Numbered from the stretch's first letter, positions 23,644 to 33,600 are shown. The stretch is DNA of 48,942 nt from an uncultured Chloroflexota bacterium (GCA_937870825.1 CALMZO010000239.1:1-48942), one strand, 5' to 3'. Program-made: numbers and translations. Notes: generated by a model not told the origin, from the sequence alone.

Positions 23644-25578
23644 TCAGTACAACGCCTGCTCCATCAGCGCGACGCTGGCAAAACGTCGGTTCATTGCCAA
23701 ATTCATGGCAGTCATGATGGCGGCTTCTGTGCGCGGTGAGATGTTTGGATTGAATTGACGCGGCGGAATCAAATCCGTGCCTGCTGCGCGGTGCGTGGAT
23801 TCGACAGGCACGCGTCCCGTCAGCATATAGTACAGCGTCGCGCCGAGCGCATACACATCGCTCGGTTCCCGTGTGCCGCCGCTGTATTGTTCCGTCGGCG
23901 CATAACCGGCGGTGCCCATGCCGCGCGCGCCCGTGCGCGTCAATTGCCCCGTCGCCAGCGTTTTCGCGATTCCAAAGTCCACGAGCACCGCGCTGCCTTG
24001 CGGCGTGATGATAATGTTCGAGGGCTTGATGTCGCGATGGACGACATGATTGAGATGCAGATATTTCACGGCATCAAAGATGGGGCGCATCCACGTCAGC
24101 GCAGTGACTTCGGTGAGTGAGCCGTGCTTTTGAATCACGTGTTCCAAATTTTCGCCCTGAATGTAATCCATAACCAGACAGCGTTTACCGTTCGCGTCAA
24201 TAAAGAAATCGGTGACGCGCGGCAGATGCGGATGCGAGAGATTTGCCAAAAGCTGCGCCTCATATTGAAATTGCGCTGCGTCGCCGCTGTCATCCTGCTT
24301 TAATGCGACGTAATTGCCGAGGTTGCGATGCCGCGCCAAAAATAAATTTCCTTGCCCGCCGCTGCCGATAGGGTGCAGGATTTCGTACTTGCCCGCATAT
24401 GGCACAAGCGGCGGCATGGTCCTGGTACGCGCAAGAATCCGTTTGCGGCGCACTTCACGCGCGAACCAGAGGAGACCTCCAGCAACGACAAGACTTGCGA
24501 TGCCGACGGGAATGAGCCATGTTGAATTGTCATCAAAAAAATTGTTGCCGGTGACAGGTGGGACGAGAACGGGCGTCGGTTGAACGGGCGATGTATTGCC
24601 GGATGGAGTTGGAACACTCGCGGTTGCATTTGCAAGTGCAATCTCTGTCGCGTTGGTATTGGCTTGGGCAGTTTGCGTTAAAGCAACTGCGTCAAGGTGC
24701 GCGCGTGTAGCCACTGCCTCTGCGGTTGCCGTCGCCTCGGAACTGGATTGGGCTTGGGTGGTTTGCGCGCTAGCCGTCGCTGCTGCCACGCTTTCGGCAG
24801 CCAAGCGCGCCTGCGCGGTTGCCGTTTGTTCGATATTTTGTTGATTCTGCGCGAGCGCGGTTGCCGTGAGGTTGGTCTGCATCGTCAACGTGTTGATGGC
24901 ATTCGCAGTTGCGGTCGCGTTCGCGTTTTGGACCTGTATCGCCTGTTCCGTCGCGCGGCGCGCGGCTTCGGCGGCTTCGGCTTCAATGGCGCGGCGGGTG
25001 GCTTCGGCGTTTTGAATTTGAATCGCTTGCTCAGTGGCTTGCCGCGCGGCTTCGGCGGCTTGCGCGCGGGCGGTGGCAGCTTGGGCGGCTTGCTGTGTCG
25101 CTGCGGCATTTTGATAATCAATCCACTGCTGCGTTGCCGCGCGCGCGGCGTCTGTGGCAGGATAATCTATCGTCGGCTGCGGCGGAACGGTTGGCTGCGG
25201 GACAACCGCACGCGTTGGGCTGCAACCGCTGGGCCAGCGATAAGTTAGAAATGCCTCCTCAAAGTGCCCGTCAGAAAAGCGCGCGGTGACACGATACTGC
25301 ACATAGTCCGCACCGCGATTCGCATGTGGGTTCACATATTTCGGCTGAATGTCTTCGGCGCGCACCCATTCGCCTTTTGAACCGCCGATACTGGAATAAA
25401 CCAGCACTTCGGGCCAACCATAATTGTCAATAAAAAACCACAGGCGCGCTTCGCCATTCGAATCACATTCAATCCAATAGCGCGCGCGGCTTCCGCCTTG
25501 CGCCAAGCTTGTGCGATACAGCATTGTCACAACACAAACCAGTACCAACACAATCAAAAAGCTGCGATGTAATTTCAT
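23644..25578 (-). CDS. Receptor kinase with extracellular coiled coil and C-terminal kinase domain
   Basis: 644 residues from ATG at 25578, chosen over 25590 because of GGGGGA upstream. A signal anchor (1-28) precedes a ~110-residue extracellular β-rich domain (WIECDSNGEARLWFFIDNYG...), which I do not recognise, and a ~200-residue Ala/Gln/Thr-rich segment with repeated AARRATEQAIQ units that should form a long coiled coil. A membrane span (~354-374) leads to a C-terminal kinase domain (~398-644) with GSGGQGNLF, VALKQ, HRDIKPSN, DFGIAK and YAPTEQY. The topology is reversed relative to the other receptor kinases here, with the kinase after the span. Confidence 0.9.
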   Translation of the reverse strand: MKLHRSFLIVLVLVCVVTMLYRTSLAQGGSRARYWIECDSNGEARLWFFIDNYGWPEVLVYSSIGGSKGEWVRAEDIQPKYVNPHANRGADYVQYRVTARFSDGHFEEAFLTYRWPSGCSPTRAVVPQPTVPPQPTIDYPATDAARAATQQWIDYQNAAATQQAAQAATARAQAAEAARQATEQAIQIQNAEATRRAIEAEAAEAARRATEQAIQVQNANATATANAINTLTMQTNLTATALAQNQQNIEQTATAQARLAAESVAAATASAQTTQAQSSSEATATAEAVATRAHLDAVALTQTAQANTNATEIALANATASVPTPSGNTSPVQPTPVLVPPVTGNNFFDDNSTWLIPVGIASLVVAGGLLWFAREVRRKRILARTRTMPPLVPYAGKYEILHPIGSGGQGNLFLARHRNLGNYVALKQDDSGDAAQFQYEAQLLANLSHPHLPRVTDFFIDANGKRCLVMDYIQGENLEHVIQKHGSLTEVTALTWMRPIFDAVKYLHLNHVVHRDIKPSNIIITPQGSAVLVDFGIAKTLATGQLTRTGARGMGTAGYAPTEQYSGGTREPSDVYALGATLYYMLTGRVPVESTHRAAGTDLIPPRQFNPNISPRTEAAIMTAMNLAMNRRFASVALMEQALY

Positions 25579-25590
25579 AAGGTCCCCCAT

Positions 25591-27243
25591 TTAATACAGA
25601 GCTTGCTCCATCAAGGCGACACTGGCAAAACGCTGCTGCGCGTCGAGATTTATCGCGACGGCAAGGGCGGAATCGGTGCGCGCCGAAACCGCGCCGTTGA
25701 TTTGACGCGCGGAAACCATTGGCACACCTGCGGCGCGGTTCGGCGACTCTACCAGCACGCGCGCAGTGAGTACATAATATAATGTCGCGCCGAGAGCGTA
25801 AATGTCGCTCCGTTCCGTCGTGCCACCGACGTATTGCTCGGGCGGCGCGTAGCCCGGCGTCCCTATGCCCCGCGCGCTCGTCGCTGTGAGATTGCCCCGC
25901 GCCAATGTTTTCGCAATTCCAAAATCTACCAGCATCGCGCGTCCTTGCGGCGTCAGAATAATGTTCGCCGGTTTGATGTCGCGATGAATGATGCCGTTCG
26001 CGTGCAGATATTTGACCGCGCCGAACACGGGACGCAGCCATTGTAATGCTGCGCTTTCGTTCAACGCGCCGCGCTGTGCAACGAACGAATCCAAGTCTTG
26101 TCCATCAATAAAATCCATCACCAAGTACGCCGCGCCGTTCGGCTCTACGAAATGGTCGAGCACGCGCGGCAAATTTGGATGCATCAGATTCGCCAACAGA
26201 ATTGCTTCTTCTTGAAAACGTCGCGGGTCGCCGCCGACATTTTGTTTCAACGCCACGTACTTGCCGCCCAAGCCGAGATGCTGCGCTAAATACACACTCG
26301 CCTGCCCACCGCTGCCAAGCGGACGAACGATGCGGTAGCGATTTTGTAAAATCACATTGCCTGCCAGCGGCTGCGGCATCGGCAAAATATAAGGCGATAA
26401 CTGCGCGGGATTTGCTGTTTGCGTCACGGACGCGTTAGGTGCACTAGGTCTTACACGCATCCGTGTAATGACAAAGAATGCGCCCAACAACAATACACCG
26501 ATTCCAAGTACGAGTAACAAGTCCTCCCCAAAACCCGATGAGGGCAATTGTGTGTAGGTGTTCGCACTGCTTCCGATTCCCACATCTGGCGTCGCGGTAA
26601 TGAAAATCGGCGTAGCAGTGATTGATATCCGCGTCGGCGTTTCATCTGATATTGCTGTTAGTGAAACAGCAGTTGGGCTTGGCAACGCGATTGGAAAGAT
26701 CACTTCTGTAGGTTCAAAAGAAGGAATTGTTATTGGTGTCGGAGGTTCATCAGTTTGCGTGGGCGCGGCAGTAGCTGTTTGAACTGCTTGCGCGGTCTCT
26801 GCAATCTGTGGTGCAACGACTAGGATTCTGACAAACAACTTGTCGCCATATGCTGCTCCAAAAGGTTGAGGCACATATAACCGCCAAGTTCCTTGATGGG
26901 TTCCGAATGTCTTTGGAGCTGTAAGTTCGATAGATACGTCCGATACTCCGCTTGGCTGCAAAGCAGGCAAGCGGATCGGCTCGGCTTGAGCAAGCATCCG
27001 TTCGCCCGAAACAAAAACAATACTATAGTCATTACCCCAAGCACAGGCCGAATTATTTTGCACAACAAAGGTCACGCGAAACTTTTGCCAAGGCGCAAAC
27101 AGTGAGTTATCTTGAAATCCTTTGTAACCAAGAAATTGCAAATTCGGCGTACAAGCAGCTTGCGCGTGCGCGGAAGGCGCGAACAAAGATTGTGTCGCCA
27201 AAACAAAAAAGAGCAAGAACAAGATTGCGCGCCTGAATTTCAC
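25591..27243 (-). CDS. Receptor kinase with NBR1-type Ig domain
   Basis: 550 residues from GTG at 27243, which has AAGGAAAG four bases before it and gives a clean signal peptide (VKFRRAILFLLFF... to AHAQA); an ATG at 27285 adds 14 residues. The mature N-terminal ~120 residues form an NBR1-type Ig domain (NSACAWGNDYSIVF, GTHQGTWRLYVPQPFGAAYGD). A Thr/Pro-rich stalk, a membrane span (~240-262) and a C-terminal kinase domain (~305-550) follow, with GSGGQASVY, VALKQ, HRDIKPAN, DFGIAK and YAPPEQY. It is paralogous to the kinase at 23644-25578 and shares its outer domain type with the FHA protein at 22202. Confidence 0.92.
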   Translation of the reverse strand: MKFRRAILFLLFFVLATQSLFAPSAHAQAACTPNLQFLGYKGFQDNSLFAPWQKFRVTFVVQNNSACAWGNDYSIVFVSGERMLAQAEPIRLPALQPSGVSDVSIELTAPKTFGTHQGTWRLYVPQPFGAAYGDKLFVRILVVAPQIAETAQAVQTATAAPTQTDEPPTPITIPSFEPTEVIFPIALPSPTAVSLTAISDETPTRISITATPIFITATPDVGIGSSANTYTQLPSSGFGEDLLLVLGIGVLLLGAFFVITRMRVRPSAPNASVTQTANPAQLSPYILPMPQPLAGNVILQNRYRIVRPLGSGGQASVYLAQHLGLGGKYVALKQNVGGDPRRFQEEAILLANLMHPNLPRVLDHFVEPNGAAYLVMDFIDGQDLDSFVAQRGALNESAALQWLRPVFGAVKYLHANGIIHRDIKPANIILTPQGRAMLVDFGIAKTLARGNLTATSARGIGTPGYAPPEQYVGGTTERSDIYALGATLYYVLTARVLVESPNRAAGVPMVSARQINGAVSARTDSALAVAINLDAQQRFASVALMEQALY

Positions 27244-27349
27244 GATGCTTTCCTTGTTATCACACGAATTGCTCAAGAAAGTCACAGAGACATTGAGCCG
27301 CAGAAAACTCTTTTCTTGGTGCCGTTGCGCCTTTGCGTGAGATTACTTT

Positions 27350-28567
27350 TCACCCACCCGATTCGCGCTTTGCTCTTTCAATCAAACGCAGCGCGAATCT
27401 AATCGGACGCACGAGACCGAGTTTGCCCGCCAAGTCCAATTCATCCGCTTGGGATGCTGCCGACGCGACGCCAATCAATTCATATTTCGCATTGAGCGCA
27501 GGTCCGCCGCTGTTGCCTTGATTGATTTCCGCGTCCGTTTTAATCCAGCCCTCTCTTGCCAAAAAGCCCGACACATTGCCGCTCGTCAACGTCAAACTAT
27601 CGCCGCCGATTCCGGGATAACCGACAATCGTTAGAATGTCACCGTAAGCTACCGCGTCCGAATCGCCAATCGGCAGCGTATCCAATTCGAGGGTCGCAGG
27701 CAGCGCGCTGCCATTGCGGCGCGCGGTGAGACGCAGGAGCGCCAAATCGCTTGGAGCATCGCTCTCCACCAAGACCGCGCGATATTGAATCTGTGCATCG
27801 CTTTTCATATCTTGGCGCGAGGGAAACGCAATCAACGCCTCCAATTGTGTATTGTACGGGCGTCCATTATCGTCATAAAAGAGATGATTGTTGGTGAGAA
27901 TATAGCCGCGCCGGGTGATGACGCTGCCCGAACCCGTTACGGATTCAAAGCCGCGCCCCTCTACACGCACAATAATCATCACTGTTGCGCGCAATGCGCG
28001 CTCACGCGCGGCGAGCGCAGAAAATGTCGGTTCAACTGTAAGGGTAGGAATCGCCGTCGGAGTGAGCGTAGACGATGGCAGCGGCGGCGGTGCAAGCGTC
28101 GGCTCAACGGACGTAACAGCGGCAGTTGGTTCAACGCTTGGTTCAAGCGTCACTGCCACGACAGTTGGTATGTCAGTGGGAATAGCAGTCAGATTCGCAG
28201 CAATTGTGGCCAGTGGAGTGCTCGGAGGATTATTGCGCGTGCGCGCGACGACCAAAGCAACCAGCAGGAGCAAGAGCGACGCGACGCCGCCCACACCGAG
28301 AGCGAACGCCCAAATAGGAATCCCGCGCACGCGTGTCAAGAGCCAGGATGGAAGGGTGAATGGCACGCGGGCAGGTGGCACGGCGCTGAACACATGCCCA
28401 CACTGCGCGCAAAACCGCGCGTCCATACGATTCGCTCGATTACAACGCGGACAGGTCTTGAGCGTTGGGGCGAGCGGTGCCTTGAGCGTGCCGCGACAAT
28501 TCGCGCAAAACCGCGCGCCGGCGCGATTCACGGCTCCGCAGTGAGGACAATAATGGGGACTGCTCAT
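27350..28567 (-). CDS. Double zinc-ribbon trypsin-like (S1C/HtrA-like) serine protease
   Basis: 405 residues. Two zinc ribbons (CPHC...CANC and CPRC...CAQC) occupy the first ~65 residues, followed by a membrane span (~85-108), a Pro/Thr linker and a trypsin-fold protease (~190-400). The catalytic triad can be read as His in LTNNH, Asp in SDLALLRL and Ser in GNSGGPALN. No PDZ domain is visible. The protease would face outward with its ribbons in the cytoplasm. ATG at 28567 overlaps the upstream antitoxin-like gene by four bases. Confidence 0.9.
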   Translation of the reverse strand: MSSPHYCPHCGAVNRAGARFCANCRGTLKAPLAPTLKTCPRCNRANRMDARFCAQCGHVFSAVPPARVPFTLPSWLLTRVRGIPIWAFALGVGGVASLLLLLVALVVARTRNNPPSTPLATIAANLTAIPTDIPTVVAVTLEPSVEPTAAVTSVEPTLAPPPLPSSTLTPTAIPTLTVEPTFSALAARERALRATVMIIVRVEGRGFESVTGSGSVITRRGYILTNNHLFYDDNGRPYNTQLEALIAFPSRQDMKSDAQIQYRAVLVESDAPSDLALLRLTARRNGSALPATLELDTLPIGDSDAVAYGDILTIVGYPGIGGDSLTLTSGNVSGFLAREGWIKTDAEINQGNSGGPALNAKYELIGVASAASQADELDLAGKLGLVRPIRFALRLIERAKRESGG

Positions 28568-28812
28568 GGCTTTTTGCGCGGACGGCGTACCGTGCTGAGT
28601 TTATTTCCATTCGCCGGACGCAGCGTAGAGAGCGCACGCGAATGCTCTTTGAGAAGCGCCTGCAGCTCATTAAATTCTTGACAACTGATAATCACTGCCA
28701 TTGGGCGCCCAAAATTTTCGACTCGGAAACATTCATTGTAATAATGCGCGCGTTCAATCAATTCGCGCGCGCGCGTTCGCAATTCGGTTGCCGTGACGGG
28801 AATTGGTTCCAT
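28564..28812 (-). CDS. Phd/YefM-like antitoxin-type protein, orphan
   Basis: 82 residues from ATG at 28812, with AAAGGAG at good spacing. It has the Phd/YefM pattern: TATELRTRARELIERA, then an ENFGRPMAVIISCQEFNELQALL segment, then a basic tail. The family forms ribbon-like dimers that bind palindromic DNA and neutralise a toxin. No toxin gene lies next to it; instead its stop overlaps the protease start by ATGA. It may act as a transcriptional autoregulator of the kinase array. Its own promoter region holds AAAATGTACA repeats, a plausible binding site. Confidence 0.75.
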   Translation of the reverse strand: MEPIPVTATELRTRARELIERAHYYNECFRVENFGRPMAVIISCQEFNELQALLKEHSRALSTLRPANGNKLSTVRRPRKKP

Positions 28813-28916
28813 GATGCGCTCCTTTGACTGCGCCGCCTTTGCAGACGAGACGCGAAATGATTTTACTCCAATTTCACACGCGCGAACGATGATTTTAGAG
28901 GATTTCAGAAAAGAGG

Positions 28917-28945
28917 TTGACAGTTTCGGAAAAGCTGTGTACGCT
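28917..28945 (+). promoter_or_regulatory. Putative promoter for the sigma/CHAT operon
   Basis: TTGACA at 28917-28922 is followed 17 bases later by TACGCT at 28940-28945, a perfect -35 and a fair -10. It points toward the sigma factor gene at 29061. The AAAATGTACA boxes begin five bases downstream, suited to repression. Confidence 0.5.
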
Positions 28946-28949
28946 ATAC

Positions 28950-28980
28950 AAAATGTACAAGTTGCTAAAATGTACATTTT
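28950..28980. promoter_or_regulatory. AAAATGTACA repeat operator
   Basis: AAAATGTACA occurs at 28950-28959 and again at 28967-28976, a 17-base period. The second is part of a perfect 14-bp palindrome AAAATGTACATTTT (28967-28980). The site lies in the control region between the divergent kinase-array and sigma/CHAT operons, so one regulator could act on both. The adjacent Phd-like protein is a candidate binder. Confidence 0.6.
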
Positions 28981-29060
28981 GCGCTTGTTATGATGAATGA
29001 TGCGCTTGGCTTTCGTTTGCTGTCAGTGGTGTTGTAAGTGTTTGGTTACGAGGTGCTGCT

Positions 29061-29942
29061 ATGTCAAAGCCCCCTGCTCGCCTTGCTTCCATTGTTCGCC
29101 AACGGCTCGCTTACTATCTTCAAGCAAATCCCATGCCTTACTTGCCTCTGGACGAAAAAAAAGCGCGCCTGGAGCTCGATAGATTGGCGCGGCGCAATTT
29201 TGAAACGGGACGCTATGACCGCTTCCGCAATCACCCGCGGGCGCCGGCGCGTCTAACCCCGACGCGCTATGTGGAGCATCTAGTTGGGGTGTGGGTCAAG
29301 GAGGCAGATTTTTTTTATCGCTTGGCGGAGCAGGATGCTGTCTGCTGGAATGAACTGCGTCAAACACTTGTTCATTCCGCGGCGAGTGTATTGGGAAAAT
29401 TTCCTTCTAGCGAAACAGGGGAGGACTATGCGCAGCGTGCCTGTGCGCAGATTTTATTGGCAGATTACCCGTTCGATGTACCCTTTTTGTGGTGGGCATC
29501 CACCATCGCGCAAAACATAGTTCTCGCACGCGGGCGGTCCAAAGACCGTTATAACGACCAAGTTGTGTCACTCGACGCGCCCATTCATTCGGACAACGAT
29601 GAGATGCCGATGGCTTGGCAAATCTCTGACCCCATTTCCGAATTTTTCACCGAAGCTGTTCAGGAGCGCGATTTGGTACAGCGCGCGCTCCGCCGATTGA
29701 ACAAACAGCGACGGACCGTCATTGTCTTGAGCTATTTTGAGGAATGGGATGACTTGATGATTGGCGAAGCGCTGGGCATCAACCCCGCGAATGTTCAAAC
29801 CCTGCGTCACCGCGCGCTGGACCAATTGGCGGAATTTCTGGGGGCAAATCCAGTGAAAGTAAAACACACGCGCCGACATAGAATAGACAAGAGGAAATCC
29901 GGCCGAAGGAAGAAAAATGAAACGCGCGTACCCAAAACATAG
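29061..29942 (+). CDS. Sigma-70 family RNA polymerase sigma factor
   Basis: 293 residues. The N-terminal ~100 residues are Arg-rich and not recognised. A region-2-like helix set follows (AQRACAQILLADYP, PFLWWASTIAQNIVLARGR), and region 4 is clear near 205-265 (ALRRLNKQRRTVIVLSYFEEWDDLMIGEALGINPANVQTLRHRALDQL). The tail is very basic. It resembles ECF-type or divergent sigma factors. RBS GAGGTG is eight bases before the ATG. No anti-sigma gene is adjacent; the next genes are an unknown protein and the CHAT protein, likely co-transcribed. Confidence 0.82.
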   Translation: MSKPPARLASIVRQRLAYYLQANPMPYLPLDEKKARLELDRLARRNFETGRYDRFRNHPRAPARLTPTRYVEHLVGVWVKEADFFYRLAEQDAVCWNELRQTLVHSAASVLGKFPSSETGEDYAQRACAQILLADYPFDVPFLWWASTIAQNIVLARGRSKDRYNDQVVSLDAPIHSDNDEMPMAWQISDPISEFFTEAVQERDLVQRALRRLNKQRRTVIVLSYFEEWDDLMIGEALGINPANVQTLRHRALDQLAEFLGANPVKVKHTRRHRIDKRKSGRRKKNETRVPKT

Positions 29943-30615
29943 TGCTGAACGCTCGCCAGAGGCGCTTGAACGTTTGAAAGAATTGGCGCAAACTCTCCCT
30001 CCCATGGAATGGGAAAGGCGTTTGCGTACTCTAGAGCGAGCCATTCGAACGCGACAGAATATAAAACGTATACCTGACGATGCGTCCCTTGCGCTGACAC
30101 CATTTTCACATCCACCCTTGCGCGCCGAGAATACTGCGCAGAGCTGGACACGTTATCAATTCCCCGGGCAGAATCAATCCGTCCAGATTCAATTTCGCAT
30201 TCCACCGCAGCTCTTGCGCCCGCGCCGGACAGCTCCCTTTGCGACCCGCGCCGCGCTCGAACAAACAGACACCCTTGTCTTGAACGATACGATTGCCCAT
30301 GCTAACGAACACATTTCGGTTCAAGCGTGGCTGACGCAAATGCCCCAAAACAACCGGTATACGCTGCGTCTCGGCATTCAAGGGGATTCCCTTTTGTTAA
30401 AGCACTCTCAAGTTGAATTGGAATGGGGCGCGCAACATTTTAGCAAGCCACTGAGACGCAACACACTGTTTCAGACCTCTCACCCCGATTTTTCACAAGA
30501 GCTTGCATTGACATTCAAACTTGCTCCGCATGACGTCTCTCGCTCACATCCGCCATCTCGCTCGACAACTCGTGCGACAAAACGCACACTCAAAACGCGC
30601 GCCAAAAAAGTTTGA
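29917..30615 (+). CDS. Unknown protein between sigma factor and CHAT gene
   Basis: 232 residues; I do not recognise it. It starts at ATG 29917 after AAGGAAG, overlaps the sigma gene by 26 bases and overlaps the CHAT gene by 86. The N-terminus is helical and charged (a RLKELAQTLPPMEWERRLRTLERA-like segment), the middle has β-strand-rich sequence (VQIQFRIPPQLL, DTLVLNDTIA, RYTLRLGIQGDSLLLKHSQVELEW), and the tail is Arg/Thr/Lys-rich. The strand pattern would fit an Ig-like or adaptor fold. Consistent overlap suggests a protein made with its neighbours. It has no signal peptide or membrane span. Confidence 0.65.
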   Translation: MKRAYPKHSAERSPEALERLKELAQTLPPMEWERRLRTLERAIRTRQNIKRIPDDASLALTPFSHPPLRAENTAQSWTRYQFPGQNQSVQIQFRIPPQLLRPRRTAPFATRAALEQTDTLVLNDTIAHANEHISVQAWLTQMPQNNRYTLRLGIQGDSLLLKHSQVELEWGAQHFSKPLRRNTLFQTSHPDFSQELALTFKLAPHDVSRSHPPSRSTTRATKRTLKTRAKKV

Positions 30616-33600
30616 TCTCGCCGCGATTGTTCGTGCCGAAAATCTCCGCGACATTCCTCCCCTTCTTTGGGACGAATTGAATTTGCATCTCAACCATAAC
30701 CCTACGCTGGGTTTGGCGCTTGCGCGTGTACTGCACACTATTGCTTGTTCCGCCAAACGGAACGCGCGCTCGCGCAAGCTGCACACGCGCGCCACTGCTG
30801 ACCTCGCGCTTATCCGCGCCTTGGACGTCTGCGGCGAATTTTATCAAGCGACGCAGTTGTGCGCGGACGCGGCGCGGCGTTTTGAAAAACTCGGTGACGC
30901 GGAAAACGCCGCGTGTGTGTGGCTGGAAGCCGCATGGGCGGAATCGTATCTCGGAAATTTAGAAACGGCAGAGAATCATTTGGAACTCACGCAGAAAATG
31001 AATCTTCCAACCGAAGGGGAATTACAGGCGCGGGCGGACTGGATTCGCGCGCGCATCCTCCGTGAACGCGGCATGTATCAAGACGCGCTCGACCTTTTCA
31101 CGCGCGTACACAAAGTTTACATCACACAGCGCGCAAAACACGACGCGATGCACGTGCGGCGCGAAATGGGACACACGCTCGCGCGGATGAACCCCTCTGC
31201 CGCACTCCAACTGCTCCGAACGGCGCGCACGTTTTTTGTCAAGACGAATTGCCCAATGGAAATCGCGCTGTGTGATTACTATCTTGCGCAAGCGACGATG
31301 TATCTCAACCGCTTTGGAAAAGCAAAATTGCATTTGCGCCGAGCCCAGCAAACGTTTCGCGAACAACGCTCCCCTTTTTTTGAGGGTGTGTGTGATATTG
31401 ACTTTGGCTATCTTTGTTGGCTCAGGGATGAGCCGGACAGAATGCTCGACTTCTCCCAACATGCGTACGTGATTTTTACCAAGCAGCACGCGGTTCAAGA
31501 GATGGCGACGTGTCAAATCAACATTGGCGTCGCGCTCATGGAATTAAATCGCTACTCCGAGGCAGTTCCGTATCTTACGGACGCGTTCCTTGACGCGCAA
31601 GCGAGTGGACGGCACACCAAAGCTGCGAACTGCCTCTTGAATCTTGCGGAAATTTACGACGCCCAAGCACAGTACGCGGCGGCATTGGAGCATCTGCAGC
31701 GCGCACGAGAGATTTTGCAAGACGCGTCGAGAACGGAATTTTTGATTACGTGTGATCTGCGGTTGGCGAATGTTTATCTTCGTTTGAATGATTTGGAACA
31801 GGCAAAGGCAAGGATTGAATCCGCGCACCGCTTGGCAGACCAAGAAAAAATGTACACACGCCTGGCACACTGCCAAGTGTTTCGCGCACAACTATTTTTA
31901 GTGCGTGGGCAAGCGCGCAGGGCGGCAGCCGCGCTACAACGCGCGCGCATTCATTTCGCGCGCAACAAGCAACTCTCGCATGTCGCCTTGTGCGAGCGCC
32001 TGCTGGCGCAAGTTCCATCTCCGCACCGAGCCGCCGCGCACGCACGACTCGTCAAGAGTCGCGCGCTCTTTCAACAGCAGCGCCAATTCGTTGACGTCGC
32101 GCTGTGTGACTTGGCGCTCGCTGAACTCAAGTTGCGCCAACAGGATTGGAAGCAAGCATCTAAATTCTTGAAGCAAGCGGAACGCGTTCTGCACATCGCG
32201 TTTCCTGAACAACACGCGCGCCTGCTTTATGCTTGGGGGCGTATCGCGCAGGCACAGAAGCAGCCACAGCGCGCTTTGGCACACTTTATTCATGCAGCGC
32301 AATTGTTCGCGCGCGTGCGCCGCACATTAGGCATAGAAGCGTTGAGTAATTCTTTTTTTGGCGCGCGGACGCAAGTGATTCGAGACGGATTAAATCTGGC
32401 GCGCCGCATCCATGCGCCAGAAGCTGCGCTCGCCTTGATCGAAGCCGCCAAAGCGCAGACGTTTTCGCAGCAGTTGGCAACCCAAGAATGGCGGTTGCCG
32501 CATGCGGACGCACGCGTGCGCGCACTGGAGCAGAGCGAACGTGAGTTGTATCAGCAGATCACTCACGCGCGCCAAAAACTTGCGGTTCGCGTGGATTCCG
32601 AAAGCGTCCCTGCGACGCGCGGGGGTGCGATGGGAAACTCGCCCGCCGCGCAACTGCGCGCGCTGAAGGAATTAACTGCACAACACGAACGCGTCGCCCA
32701 AGAACTCCGACTGGCGCGGACAAGTTTTGCCGGTGTGCCGGTGTTGGACCCGTTTTCGCTTGAGCTGTTTCGCGCAGCAGCGCGCAAACGGTGGGGCGAC
32801 GCGTGGTTGGCACTCGATTATTTTTTTGAGCAAGACTGGCTCTACATCGTCAGCGTGGATAACAGTCACGTCCGCTTGCATGTGCGGCGTTGGGGCTGGC
32901 AGGAAAAGCAATGGTTGGAACAAGCGACGCATTTGCATCCTGACATGCGCGAACTGATATTCAACGGCACCTTGCACGGACAACGCGTGCCCCATCGCGA
33001 AAATGTCCTCGCGCAATTGGGCGAACTGCTCTTGCCGCCGGAAGCGCAGGAACTTGCAATGAAGGAAGGGCATCAAGCCACACCCCTACTTCTCATTGCA
33101 TCCCATCACCGCTTGCATCAACTTCCATTTCAGGTGCTTCAAATTCAAGGCGAATTCTTGGCGGCGCGCGTAGCCGTCGCATACACGCCGACCCTACAAG
33201 CGCATACTCAATTGTGTGAAAATGCAGAGGAAGTCTCCCGCGCAGGGTCGGATACACTTTTCGTGTGCGGTGTCGAACGGTTTGAGCACGACCTCAAGAA
33301 ATTGAAACATACGCGCCGCGAGGTCAATCAAGTACGCCGTCAATATCCCACTGCGACAGTCTTGTGGCAAAGCCGAGCGACACGCGCGCAGCTCCTCGAA
33401 TGGAATCAAGAGAGGCGGCTGCGCGAATTTTCCATTGTGCATTTCGCCACGCACGCGACACTCCAAGCTGACGCGCCGCATCTTGCCGCAATCGAATTGG
33501 GCAAGAGCGAAATGACGTTTTTGGATATTTCGGACTTGGCTTTGAATGCGCGGCTGGTGACATTATCTGCCTGTTCAAGCAATATTGGTCAAGGCGGGAG

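Noticed and set aside
27785..28681. Plus-strand open frame (298 codons) antisense to the zinc-ribbon protease
   Set aside because: Arg-rich shadow of the protease coding sequence with no recognisable domain.
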